This document shows positions 12,273 to 22,000 of a stretch of DNA of 64,000 bases, piece after piece. Position 1 is the first letter of the stretch; every line of letters begins with the position of its first letter. The DNA is from Oscarella lobularis (taxonomy: Eukaryota > Porifera > Homoscleromorpha > Homosclerophorida > Oscarellidae). Position numbers and translations under genes: made by a program. The stretch is from the NCBI RefSeq assembly GCF_947507565.1, contig NC_089181.1:3295614-3359613 (forward strand), written 5' to 3'. Under the pieces are notes generated by a model. The model did no database searches, was not told where the DNA came from, and saw only the letters and a program-made list of their open reading frames with translations.

Positions 12273-13330
12273 TTAGAGTTTAAAAATTACACGGCTACAG
12301 TACAGTAAAAATAGTCTTGCGAGTACGGGCGAACTCTTCGATTGTCTAGACCCTGCAAAATACGAATTAGTTACTGCCAAATCATCGTTGTACGTACCTT
12401 TTTGTTGCGTCCGTATTCGCGTTACCCAGGCTACACCGCGGGGAGGTTCGGACGCGTCGTAGCCCAGGGAAGTCTTCGCAAAGCGATGACCCCCTTCCAA
12501 AAAGTGTCGGGCGAGTTGCGGGTCCTCGGCCACTCCGATCAGTACCGCCTGGACGAGAGTCGGCCCCTAAAACCGAGTCCCCCGGCTCGTTGGTACCAAA
12601 GCCTTCGGTATGTCTTCCTGAGAAGAACCGGGCCTTGCGGAAGTGGAGAACGGCCGACCTTGTAGAGTCGACAGGGAAGGCAGTGCAATGCCCCAAGCCG
12701 AAGTCTCCTGGGCCAGGTCATCCTCCGTCTAATCGTGCCAATGGTGAGATAAGTGCCGGCAACCAGACCGCTTGCGACACCCCCTCCAAGTGGGTGATCG
12801 CTTGGGTCCTCATGACACTGACATTCGATTTTTCTCTGATTAATATATTGATTCTATGCATGCATCCCCCTTCCCCTGTCTATTCCCGTCCCCTTCACTA
12901 TCTCTTTTCTGCTTTCTGTCGGTTCTTTCTTTGTGTTTAACTAAATACAGTACAGTCGTGCCCGCTCGAGCCTAGCGCGGGCCGTACTTGTTTGGCAACA
13001 ATAAGACATCGGCGACCTTTCCGCCCAGTGCGTAAACCGAGGCCGAAGCCCCCCATCGCCCTGCCTACGGGCTCCGGCACGGATTATCCGTGGGCCACGC
13101 TGAAACAACAACCCAGAACTTGCCTTTTGTCTTCCCCCTGCCGGTCCGATCAAGGAAGAGACGCAGCGAACCGCGTCGCATCCACCCTCAGCCGCAACTG
13201 AAGGAAGATCGGTGTGCGCTTCGCTTTTGAACCGCGTAGCTCCGCCCCAGCGCGCTGATTGGTCCGTGGCGGTCACGTGGGACTGACCTAGCGCTGTGAT
13301 TGGTCCGAAACATAGAGGCGCAAAAAGCAA
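12273..13330 (-). other. GC-rich region with possible minus-strand gene or transcript, unresolved
   Basis: This roughly 1 kb zone is open in several overlapping frames, none recognisable. On the minus strand, a plausible terminal exon pair reads VAEDPQLARHFLEGGHRF ... RIRTQQK, then a donor (AAAAAG|GTACGTAC near 12400) and an acceptor (TTTTGCAG near 12355), ending at 12273. Upstream minus-strand stretches such as MRTQAITHLEGVSQAVWLP (start near 12815) could be earlier exons. Two CCAAT boxes in matching context (GATTGGTCCG at about 13257 and 13297 on the plus strand) could mark a minus-strand promoter. It may equally be a structured non-coding RNA or decayed repeat. I cannot assign a product. 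Confidence 0.22.
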
Positions 13331-13670
13331 ACCGGTTTGGAAACCGGTTTGACTTGTTGCTCTGTCGGCCGCGAGAGTCAGCAGTTTATTTTTGGCGTCA
13401 TATGATGTAAGACTGCACGTGCGTGACGCATGACTGCGCGCGCGACTTCAAGATGGCGGAGAACGAAGCCAACGCGACGACGGACGGGCGACGACAAAGA
13501 TAAGCCGCAAGGACCTTGCCGCGAGATTTAAAGAACATAGGTTAGCATGCTAGTTGATCGGCTGGCGCTGCTCTTGGCGTTTTTCGCTGGCGCTGTCGAC
13601 TTCGCGAAGCGAACTGGGCGTATATTGCAGCGGTTCTCATCGTCTCTTTCAGGAATGGAAAGGCAGGAAG
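13331..13670. other. Intergenic spacer with short palindrome
   Basis: No supported gene. Near 13331-13352 lies a tandem or palindromic motif in which AAACCGGTTT occurs twice. The rest is GC-rich and may include the upstream promoter of the lipoxygenase gene. Confidence 0.3.
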
Positions 13671-13675
13671 TACTA

Positions 13676-13810
13676 CAATACCCGTAGAACTGTCGTCAGC
13701 AGCAAAATCGTCAATTGAAGAGGTAAGAAAGCATTCTCGTCTATATCTGATGATTTATTCATATCACGTTTTCTACAATTGAAGCCGATTCAAAAAGCAC
13801 TTGATCAACA
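13676..13810 (+). pseudogene. Broken duplicate of the RPS6KC1 3' end
   Basis: Bases 13678-13730 repeat the penultimate-exon segment of RPS6KC1 at about 11533-11584, including its donor site (GAAGAGGTAAGAAAG), with only a few substitutions; the same frame would read IPVELSSAAKSSIEE. Bases about 13747-13800 then repeat the RPS6KC1 3' flank (about 11817-11888: GATGATTTATTCATATCACG against GATGATTTATTTATATCACG). The two terminal exons between these blocks (about 11585-11816) are missing. This is a small internally deleted duplicate, inserted 2 kb downstream of its source and directly upstream of the lipoxygenase gene. It has no coding capacity of its own. Confidence 0.8.
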
Positions 13811-13939
13811 TCTTTCGTCATTTATTATTGTGTGGGAAATGAAGCCGGAAGTCCGAAGAACGGCGGAAGATACGGGCTACTACACTTCACACAACCTGAC
13901 GCCTGACCTTCGCGTGCTGTTCACTGTTTCCTCCTGATC

Positions 13940-16589
13940 ATGACGAGCAAGAAGAAAAAGATTCCCTACAACGTCGTCGTCAACACGATGGACACGGGCG
14001 GAGCCGGCTACGATGGCGGCATCTTCATCACTATCATGGGAAGTGCGGGAACTTCAGGCGAACTCGCCTTATGGAAAGTCAAGTGGCTTCGAGAGGATTT
14101 CGCTGAGGGAAAGAGCGAATCGGCATCGCTGGAGGTAAGCAATCAGCGCGTTGGGGCTGATGATTTTTTGGAATGTCGTGACGTTACGCGCAGGGTTCCG
14201 ACGTGGGCGATTTGTACGCGATCAAACTTCGAATCGACAATCCGAACGATCCGTGGAAGCCGGGAATGGTGACCGTCACGAAAGAGGACGGCACCGTCGG
14301 TTACTTTCCGTGTTATCAGTGGATCACGACGGAAATAACTGTTCGGGAAGCGAAAGGTGCATAAATTAATTACGTGCACATGCATCACGCCTTTCCACTG
14401 CTATGCCCGCTTCAGAGGACCGCCTTTACCACACGTCTACGTGACATGGGGGGGTTAATTAAATAGAGTAGAATCATGCATACATTATTTCGAGGATGCG
14501 ATATTTTTTTCTTGTACTGTAGGGGCCTACGTGACACGGGGGTTAATTAAATAGATAGCATACTATTTCGAGAGTAGGATTCTGGATTTTTAAGACAATG
14601 CTGATTAATTAATTAAATAGATAGCGTACTATTTCGAGGGTGGGATTCTGGATTTTTAGGGACGCTCGCGTTTCAAGACAATGCCGAGTTGCTTGCTCTG
14701 AGACAGGAGGAGATCAAGAAGTGGAATGATCTGCTTCCTTGGCACGGCTGGGCGAGCATGCCCTCCTATCCCAACTATTCGACGCACGACGATCTTCCGC
14801 GCGATTTGCAGTTTGAGAGCGAAAAGCGACGCGACATGAACGACTATCGCACGGAGGGCACCTATAATTTCTTGCTCCAGAAAGTCTGCGGTTTATTCAG
14901 CAAAATTGAGCACTTTTTTCACTATACCGAATTTTTCAAAATGGGGGTCAGAATTCAAAAAAAACGAGAAGAGTTTAAAAGAAGAATCTCTGTGTTTAGG
15001 TCGGCGACGGCAAAGTTCCTTCCGTTTCTCACAGATGGTACACTGATCGAGAATTCGGTCGCCAGTTCTTACAGGGCGTTCATCCCACCGCTATATTTCG
15101 CGTTGACAAAGCCTTGCCCTCGAAATTTCCCGTCACTGACGATCACGTCAAAGGCTCGTTGGGCCGAGGCGTCACTCTCCAGCAGGCGATAGACGTAAGA
15201 AATGAATTTATTTCTTTATTTGAATAGTGACTCTTTTTTTTTCTAGGCTGGTCACATTTATATGGTGGATTGTCAACTGTTGGTTGGCATTCCCGTTCCT
15301 GAGGACCGCTATGTGACTCCGGCTATGGCGCTCTTCTACGTGACCGCTTCGGACACTCTAATGCCTATTGCCATTCAGTTTCACCAGGAACCGGGTCCTG
15401 GGAATCCAATCTGGACGCCAGATGACTCGCACGCCGATTGGCTGTGCGCCAAACTCTTTCTAAAATGTGCCGACGCTCAGGTTTGATATTTAACAAATAT
15501 TTACCATCACCAGTTCGATAATGTTTTTATTAAAGATTCATGAAATTCTTGGTCATCTGTTGCGCACTCATTTGGTCATGGAACCGGTTATGACGTCGAT
15601 GCTTCGCAACGTGGCTCGCTGTCATCCGCTCTTCAAGCTTCTCATTCCCCACATGCGCTACACGATTGCCATCAACACTCTCGGACGCGTCACTCTCGTC
15701 GGCGCCGGCGGTTTCGTCGACAAAGGAATGGCCATCGGCGGAGGCGGTCATCTCGATTTAATCAGACGTAAGAAAAAGTCAATATATTAGCGTATCATTA
15801 TTTTTTCTTTTTTTTTGTAGTGGGCTACAGAAAATTCGACTGGCGTCTCCTCAACGTGCCTCACGCTTTAGCTCAACGTGGAGTCGAAAAGCTTCCGCGC
15901 TACTATTACCGCGACGACGCGCTGAAGCTGTGGAACGCCATGGAAGCGTTCGTCAAGGAAGCGATTGCCGTCTACTACAGCGGCGGCGACGACGACGTGA
16001 AGAAAGACAAGGAGCTTCAGAATTGGATTGGCGACTTGCACGCCGACGGATTGCCGCAGCACGGTCTCGACGGCGAAGTCGATCACCACGTGCCCAAGAG
16101 CGTCGACTCCGTCAAGGAGTTGATTGACTTTCTCACGCGCATCGTCTTCTGCTGCTCGGCGCAGCACGCCGCTGAGAATTTCGGTCAATTTGACTATTAC
16201 GCTTACAATCCGAATGCGCCTATGATTATGCGTCGACCGGCGCCGACGAAGAAAGGTGAAATGACGCTGGAGAAGGTCGTGGCGAGCTGCGGAACGGCAG
16301 ACGATGCGTCTGTTCAAATTGCTGCGACGTGGACGTTGGCGGCTTTTAGTGAGGATGAAGTGAGTGTGCCTCTCTCTACGGCGTTTAATTATAATTATTG
16401 TTTTTTTAGGTTTTTCTGGGCAACTACCCAGAGCGTCATTTCAAAGAGGAGAAGACTCTCAAAGCCGTTGCCGGATTTCAAGCTGAACTGAAGAGAATCG
16501 AAGCGGAAATCGATGAGAGGAACAAGGAGGCCGAAGTTCCGTATATCTACCTGAAGCCAAGTAGAGTTCCCAACAGCATTGCCGTTTGA
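13940..16589 (+). CDS. PLAT-domain lipoxygenase (animal arachidonate lipoxygenase type)
   Basis: Spliced gene of about eight exons, starting MTSKKKKIPYNVVV. An N-terminal PLAT/LH2 beta-barrel (to about 14362) binds membrane. The catalytic domain begins near 14660. The iron ligands are visible: HEILGH (two histidines five apart) in the long helix, QHAAENFGQFDYY (third His, with Asn four residues on), and a free C-terminal carboxylate, here valine (RVPNSIAV) instead of the usual isoleucine. The order and spacing match animal lipoxygenases, which insert O2 into arachidonate or related fatty acids. In DKGMAIGGGGH the residue aligned with the stereocontrol ('Coffa') site is glycine, the type seen in R-lipoxygenases. 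No catalase-like allene oxide synthase domain precedes it. The intron at about 14363-14658 carries degenerate repeats. Confidence 0.93.
14440..14660. repeat. Degenerate tandem repeats in lipoxygenase intron
   Basis: The block GTTAATTAAATAGATAGC..ACTATTTCGAG..G..GGATTCTGGATTTTT occurs in about three diverged copies of 60-100 bases (starting near 14450, 14530 and 14605). The first copy is the most diverged. Confidence 0.7.
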
Positions 16590-16814
16590 ACTCGTGATTA
16601 AACTTGACGTTCTGTGGACTCAACGTTTTTCATGTTTTTTTTTGTTTTCTCGTTCGTTTGTTGTACGTCGTAGGGGTCAAAGAGATCTCGCATGGGAAGT
16701 CTAGAGGCGCCCTAGGGGAGGTACAGGTACAGACAATGGAGGACTCCGCGACGACATTTTATTCAAGTATGCGCATAGACTCTTTATTTTTTATACACAA
16801 TATCGATTATTTCT
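16590..16814. other. Shared 3' spacer, lipoxygenase / coiled-coil gene
   Basis: About 225 bases between convergent stop codons. It is T-rich near 16625-16660 and has no supported gene. Confidence 0.4.
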
Positions 16815-17840
16815 TCAGCAGTTCTCTTGGAATCTCACTCTCTTACAAGTTTGGGACGTCGACTGACCGCGCTTTCTACGTCGCACTTGAGCCGGCCCCT
16901 CGTCTTGAACGTCATCAGAAGGACGTTGACTCGACTGAGAGCAAATTACGCCCGTCATCGAAGCCGAACTAAATCCCGGCGGCGGCGAGACGACATCCGA
17001 CTTGCGACGACGGTATCGAATCCGTCTCGAATCGCTTTGAAAATATTCCTTTTCGCCTTCCTTTTCATCATTTCGACGCCGCGCTTCCTCCAACGATTTC
17101 AATTCTTTTCGTAGGGTATCGCACGTCGTCTCGATTCGCTTTTCGTCGTCGCCGCACCGTCCCCATTCGAAGCGAAGCCGACGCATCGATTCGTCGTCTC
17201 TGTCGCCGCGTTCCAGCGCGATCGTTTCTCTCTCCAATGCAGAATTCAATTTTCGCTGCTGACGCAAATTTCCGTCAATATTGATCGATTTCCATTTGAG
17301 ATCGGCTATTTCCGCGTCGGTTGTCGCCGCTATGTCCGTCGCGTTGGCTAGACGATTTTCGCGCGTTTTTCTCTCCTCTAATTCGTCTTCGACTTTTTTC
17401 AATTTCGACGCGGATTTTTCGATTTTCCGCTTTCGTTCCGCGTTGCGTTCGTCGCGACCGCTGCCCGACAAGCCGTGCGTCGTCTCGAAGCGCGTCGTTT
17501 CGACGAGAAAATCGGATTGGGCAATTTTTCGGCGTTTTTTGACGTCGACGACTTCGGCGTCGATTCTCGTCTTTTCCTTCGTCGTTTTCTCCAAAGCTGC
17601 GGCGAGGATTTCGACTCGACTTCGACGCGACTTTAGCTCGACGTTTTGAGCGTCGATTCGTCGACGTATTGCATCGATGTCCGCGTTTGCGCGTCGCGTT
17701 TCGCTGCGTTGGACTTGATGTTGGATCCGTTTCTTCTGCAGCTGCTCGTTCAGGGCTCGAATTTGCACGGCGCGATCATGAAAGGCCTTTTCTGACAGTT
17801 GAATGCGTTGAAACAGCCCGTTCAGAGACGAGCCCTCCAT
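16815..17840 (-). CDS. Uncharacterised coiled-coil protein
   Basis: Single-exon gene of 341 residues. Almost the whole chain to about residue 270 is highly charged, heptad-patterned coiled coil rich in Arg, Lys and Glu (for example RALNEQLQKKRIQHQVQ and SALERETIALERG). The C-terminal 70 residues are basic and disordered, with a possible nuclear-localisation cluster (RRRKRG). No membrane segment, zinc finger or catalytic motif is seen. I do not recognise the family. The start at 17840 is 73 bases from the divergent start of the ciliary gene CFAP95, so co-expression and a ciliary or centrosomal role are plausible but inferred only from position. The absence of introns is unusual in this window. 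Confidence 0.75.
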   Translation of the reverse strand: MEGSSLNGLFQRIQLSEKAFHDRAVQIRALNEQLQKKRIQHQVQRSETRRANADIDAIRRRIDAQNVELKSRRSRVEILAAALEKTTKEKTRIDAEVVDVKKRRKIAQSDFLVETTRFETTHGLSGSGRDERNAERKRKIEKSASKLKKVEDELEERKTRENRLANATDIAATTDAEIADLKWKSINIDGNLRQQRKLNSALERETIALERGDRDDESMRRLRFEWGRCGDDEKRIETTCDTLRKELKSLEEARRRNDEKEGEKEYFQSDSRRIRYRRRKSDVVSPPPGFSSASMTGVICSQSSQRPSDDVQDEGPAQVRRRKRGQSTSQTCKRVRFQENC

Positions 17841-17913
17841 CTGAATGAGATAGTTTCGAAGCGGATCATTGGTGGAGCGCTGACACGTGACTCGACCTCA
17901 TAGCAACGGCAAG
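17841..17913. promoter_or_regulatory. Bidirectional promoter, coiled-coil gene / CFAP95
   Basis: A 73-base gap separates the divergent start codons. It contains ATAGCAACGG (about 17900-17909), which fits the GYNRCCATRGYAAC X-box half-site consensus of RFX factors (an RGYAAC core). RFX factors drive ciliary genes in animals, so this is a candidate X-box; the other half-site (CGACCTCATAG) is imperfect. Confidence 0.45.
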
Positions 17914-18795
17914 ATGGACGCTTTCGATCCGACGGTGCTCCCACAGTTCGTAGAGCGCAAAGGATCGCTCTCTCTGCGCTCCGATCACATGAAATACGGA
18001 CGAGCAACGCTGATATCAAACTGGCAAGTGAAAAAGCAGACCGTTTAGTAGAGACGGGAATTTTCTCTTTCTTCTTAGGCATCAGGATCGCGAATCGGAG
18101 CCAAAAGACTACGATATAGGAGCCAATTTCGACGATCGAAATCTTCACAAAGCCACCTATCATCATTTAGCCACGGACAAAGTATTTTCATCCGTTTTTT
18201 TTGACAAAGCAGAATACTGAAATTTTTTTCCTGTAAACAGGTGAAGTTCGAGACGACAACTCAGGCATCGATGGACGAAATAAAATTAAAAAAAGACTTC
18301 GAGACGAGAGACACGACGAGGAAAATGATAACAGCAGAAAACGCTCTAACCAACACACAAAGGTAAAATCATAGGATAGGGTCTATCTCTACGTCACATA
18401 GCTTTTGTATAGAGACACCGGGGCGCCTGTGCGAGGCCACGGAAGTGTTCTTCCGCGGCATCATCCTGATCACGACAAAAGGCATAGAATAGATACATAT
18501 TATGATAATATAGAAGAGGTAGTTTTTATTTTTTTGTCTATGTTAGACGACTTTATACGACGCATAAGGTCGACTATAAAAATCCTTGGCCGAATTGGTC
18601 TCCTTCTTCGGAGGTTCGAGCTCTACTGTCAATAAAATCTTCTGATTGTAACAATAAGTACAGAGTCAATCTGGAAATGATGAGGAGACTTCGAAAGCGG
18701 ACACTGCAAATCAACGTACATTGTCAGAATTCACGGATACAGCCAATCATCGACGTGGCGGATGGAACACGTGGCAGGACGACATTGGACAGTAA
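17914..18795 (+). CDS. CFAP95: Cilia- and flagella-associated protein 95
   Basis: Spliced gene of about six exons. The start MDAFDPTVLPQFVERKGS matches the conserved N-terminal block of CFAP95 (C9orf135), whose signature is VERKGSLxLRSxHxKY...WHxDREtxPKxYDI; here it reads FVERKGSLSLRSDHMKY, then NWHQDRESEPKDYDI. Later exons give the block TGAPVRGHGSVLPRHHPDH, and the last exon ends SEFTDTANHRRGGWNTWQD plus DIGQ, matching the family's SxFTDxxxxxRxGxNTWxDE. The protein belongs to the inner-lumen set of axonemal doublet microtubule proteins (family knowledge). The C terminus stops shortly after the NTW motif, shorter than in human. The CDS ends at 18795, 241 bases before the usherin start. Confidence 0.9.
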
Positions 18796-19036
18796 TATTA
18801 GTAAGAGAAACATACATGTAATATGGAGTAAAGAGCTTGTTGTGTGTATTGAGACTTTTGCATCTCACGTGCGCGGTGCCAGGATACGCAGGCGTTGTTG
18901 TCCAACGACATCATCGAAGAGGGGGCGGTATCTTTAGTAGGGTGAGCTCACTCGCGGAGAGCTTCATATTTGCTGAACACGGACTAGGCGTGGTTTTCCT
19001 TCCTCTCGGACCGCGACGACGAATCTCCTCCCCCCG
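18796..19036. promoter_or_regulatory. CFAP95 3' end and usherin upstream region
   Basis: Non-coding 240 bases between two genes on the same strand. It must contain the CFAP95 polyadenylation site and the usherin promoter. No clear TATA box is seen. Confidence 0.3.
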
Positions 19037-22000
19037 ATGAGTTTTCTTCTCTTTCTCGTCGTCGCCCTCGCGACGACGGCAACGAAAGGGGGCGTCAACG
19101 CTCAAGGTCTCTTTCCAGCTCAAGTCGACTTCGCCAAAGGGAAAACGATCGTCGCGACGTCGACGTGCGGCCAACCGACGGCCGATTCGTTTTGCGAATT
19201 CTTCGCCGATTTCGCCGCTTCGTACGACAAGTGCCAAACGGCCGTCTGCAACGACACGTGCCCGTACGGCGACGACGCGCCCGTGCCGATCGATTTGATG
19301 CGAAGCGCGACGCTCGGCGCCGGCGTTCTTCGATCGAACAAACGACCGTCGTCGCCGACTTCCGTCGCGCACGCCTACTTTTTCAACGGTTCCAACGTCG
19401 CGCACGCGACGCCGTCGTCGACGCTGGGACCCTTTCGACCCGATCCGGGATTCACGTTCTCCGCTTGGATTTTCCCGCTCGGAAGTAGTCGCGGGTAAAA
19501 ACGGCAGTCTCCACCCAGTTTCGGGGGTCACGTGAGGTCGCGCGAATTTTCTTTCTTTTTTTTTCTAGTGACGTCATTAGTAAGTCGAGTAGTGACGGAA
19601 AGACGCGTTTCTATGCGTGGCGCGTCTTGACGTCATCTCTGTCGTTGGATTATCGGCCGAGTGGCGTATCGTCCGGATATCGGACGGCGACTCTAGCCAC
19701 GTCGGCCGTTCGAAATAATCGATGGAGTCACGTCGCCGTCACCGTCTACGAATCGAACGCCGCTTTTTTTGTGAACGGCGGATTTGTCGGCACCGTTTCG
19801 CTTCAGAACGCTATCCTTGACGGCACGGGAAATGCGCTAATAGGCCAAGTTACAAAAGGTAGGGGAGATCAGAAAAAGAGTCACAATTTTAATAACTATT
19901 ATTTTATAGGAACCCGTTCGTTTTATGGGCAAATGCAGGAAGTCTACGCTTTCAATTCGGCGCTTTCTGAAAGGTTTTCCTCTCTCCCTCCGTTTGTTTT
20001 CTACGTGTGATTGACTACAGGAGTATTCAAGAGCTTTACTCCGGCTCCCTAATGGCTCTTCCGCGCTATTCGTCGTGCCGATGTCCGCCGTCTCATCCGC
20101 GCGTCGATTCGACGGACACGCTACGCTGCACGGTGTTGCCCGGGCAGACGTCGCGCCTGCCGACGTCGCGACTCAACGTCGACGCGCATCCCGTCGAATA
20201 CGCCGTCGATCCGAGCGTTCAAACGCGCTGGCAATCGAAAGCGGGCACGCGAGAAGTGAACGTAACAATCGATCTGGGATTTTCAGTCCTGGTAAGAGAA
20301 AACGGCACATAATGTAAAATTTTCTTATTTTTATTATAGGTTCCATACCTGATTTTGCAGTTCTATACGCCCCGTCCTAAGGCTATGGTCTACGAAAAGT
20401 CGCTCGATGGAATTAATTTCGTTCCGCTTCAATACTACGCTGACGACTGTCAGAATTACTTCAAAATGCCTGATAACGGGCTTCTCACATCGTACTCAGC
20501 GGTCAACTGTTTGACGTCGAATTCAGCGTACGTACAAACCGATTACGTAAACTCATAAATATAAATTTTCCGTTTTTTATTTAGGCAAAGTCCCACTTCA
20601 CTGGGTCTTGTGTCGTTTCGCTATCAGGATCTCGCTCGACCTCGAGCAACCGACTATGACGACGACCCAGCAGTGCGTCAGCCCGTCTACGCTTCGTACG
20701 TTCGATTTCGAATGATTGACTATTTCACGAATCAACCGGCGACAAACGAGCACCTTTTCTACGGCATAGCGTCGGCGAGAGTACTAGGAAGGCAAGAAGA
20801 GAGAGAGAAAAGGGGAATCGCGTTGCTATGAACGTTGAATTCTAGGTGCGAATGCTACGGCCATTCGTCGGAATGCTCCGAATCGGGCACGTGCATTTGC
20901 CGCCATCACACCAGCGGGAAACAGGTCAGCTGTCCCGCCATAAAATTGCGCATGCCCGAGAATCCGTCCTCCCCTCTTTAGTGCGACCAATGCGAGCCTC
21001 TTTACAACGACAAGCCGTGGACGCACGGCACGATAACCGACGCGAATCCGTGCGTCGCCTGCGAGTGCAACAATCACGCGACGACCTGCCACTACGACGC
21101 ATCGATCGATTCGGCGCCGTCGAGCCGAATTCAAGGCAGCGGCGGCGTTTGCGACAATTGCCGTCACAATACGGCCGGTCCCAAGTGCGATCGATGTGCG
21201 ACGACCTATTATCGACCGTCGGGGCGCCCCGTAAACGCGACTAACGCCTGCGAACCGTGCGATTGCGATTCGGCCGGCACGCTTGGCGGCGGCGACTCCG
21301 ATTGCGCGAAAGACGATTCGACGCCGAACATGCTCGCCGGACAATGTTCGTGCAAGGCGTTCGTCGTCGGACGAAAGTGCGACGTTTGTCGCGACGGCTA
21401 TTACGATTTGTCGTCGATACGAAGCGGCGGTTGTCGCTCTTGCGATTGTGACGTCAGCGGAACGGTGGGCGGAGCGATCACGTGTCATTCGACCACCGGG
21501 CAGTGTCCGTGTAAGACGAACGTCATGGGACTCCGATGCAATGAATGCGCGCGCGGAACTCACTCTCTTTCCGCCGCCGCGGGATCCGGATGTTTGCCGT
21601 GCGCCTGTCATTCGCTCGGTTCTTTCGCCGGCGTCGATTGCAATTCGACGACGGGGCAGTGTTCTTGCAAGACGGGCGTCGACGGAATCAATTGCGATCG
21701 TTGCGCGCCGGGATTTTTTAATTTGACGTCGTCCGGCTGCGAGCCGTGCAATTGCAATAGCGGATCCATCGATTCCGTCGCGTGCAACGCGACTACGGGA
21801 CAGTGTTTATGTAAACCGAACGTCGTCGGAGTGAAGTGCGACGCGTGTCGCGACGGTTTCTATGACTTCGTCTCGGGATGCCGTTCGTGCGACTGCAACG
21901 TCGACGGCACGGCGAACGGATCCGCGTCATGCGCGTCCGTCGACGGTAAATGCACGTGCAAGAAACACGTGACCGGAGCGAAGTGCGACGCTTGCGTCGC

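Noticed and set aside
12941-13330. Minus-strand 129-residue open frame as a protein gene
   Set aside because: It includes CCAAT-box sequence, has no splice support and no recognisable motif. Kept only as part of an unresolved region.
12273-13330. RNase P, MRP, SRP or U-snRNA gene in the GC-rich zone
   Set aside because: I compared remembered conserved cores by eye on both strands and found no convincing match. A covariance-model search would be needed.
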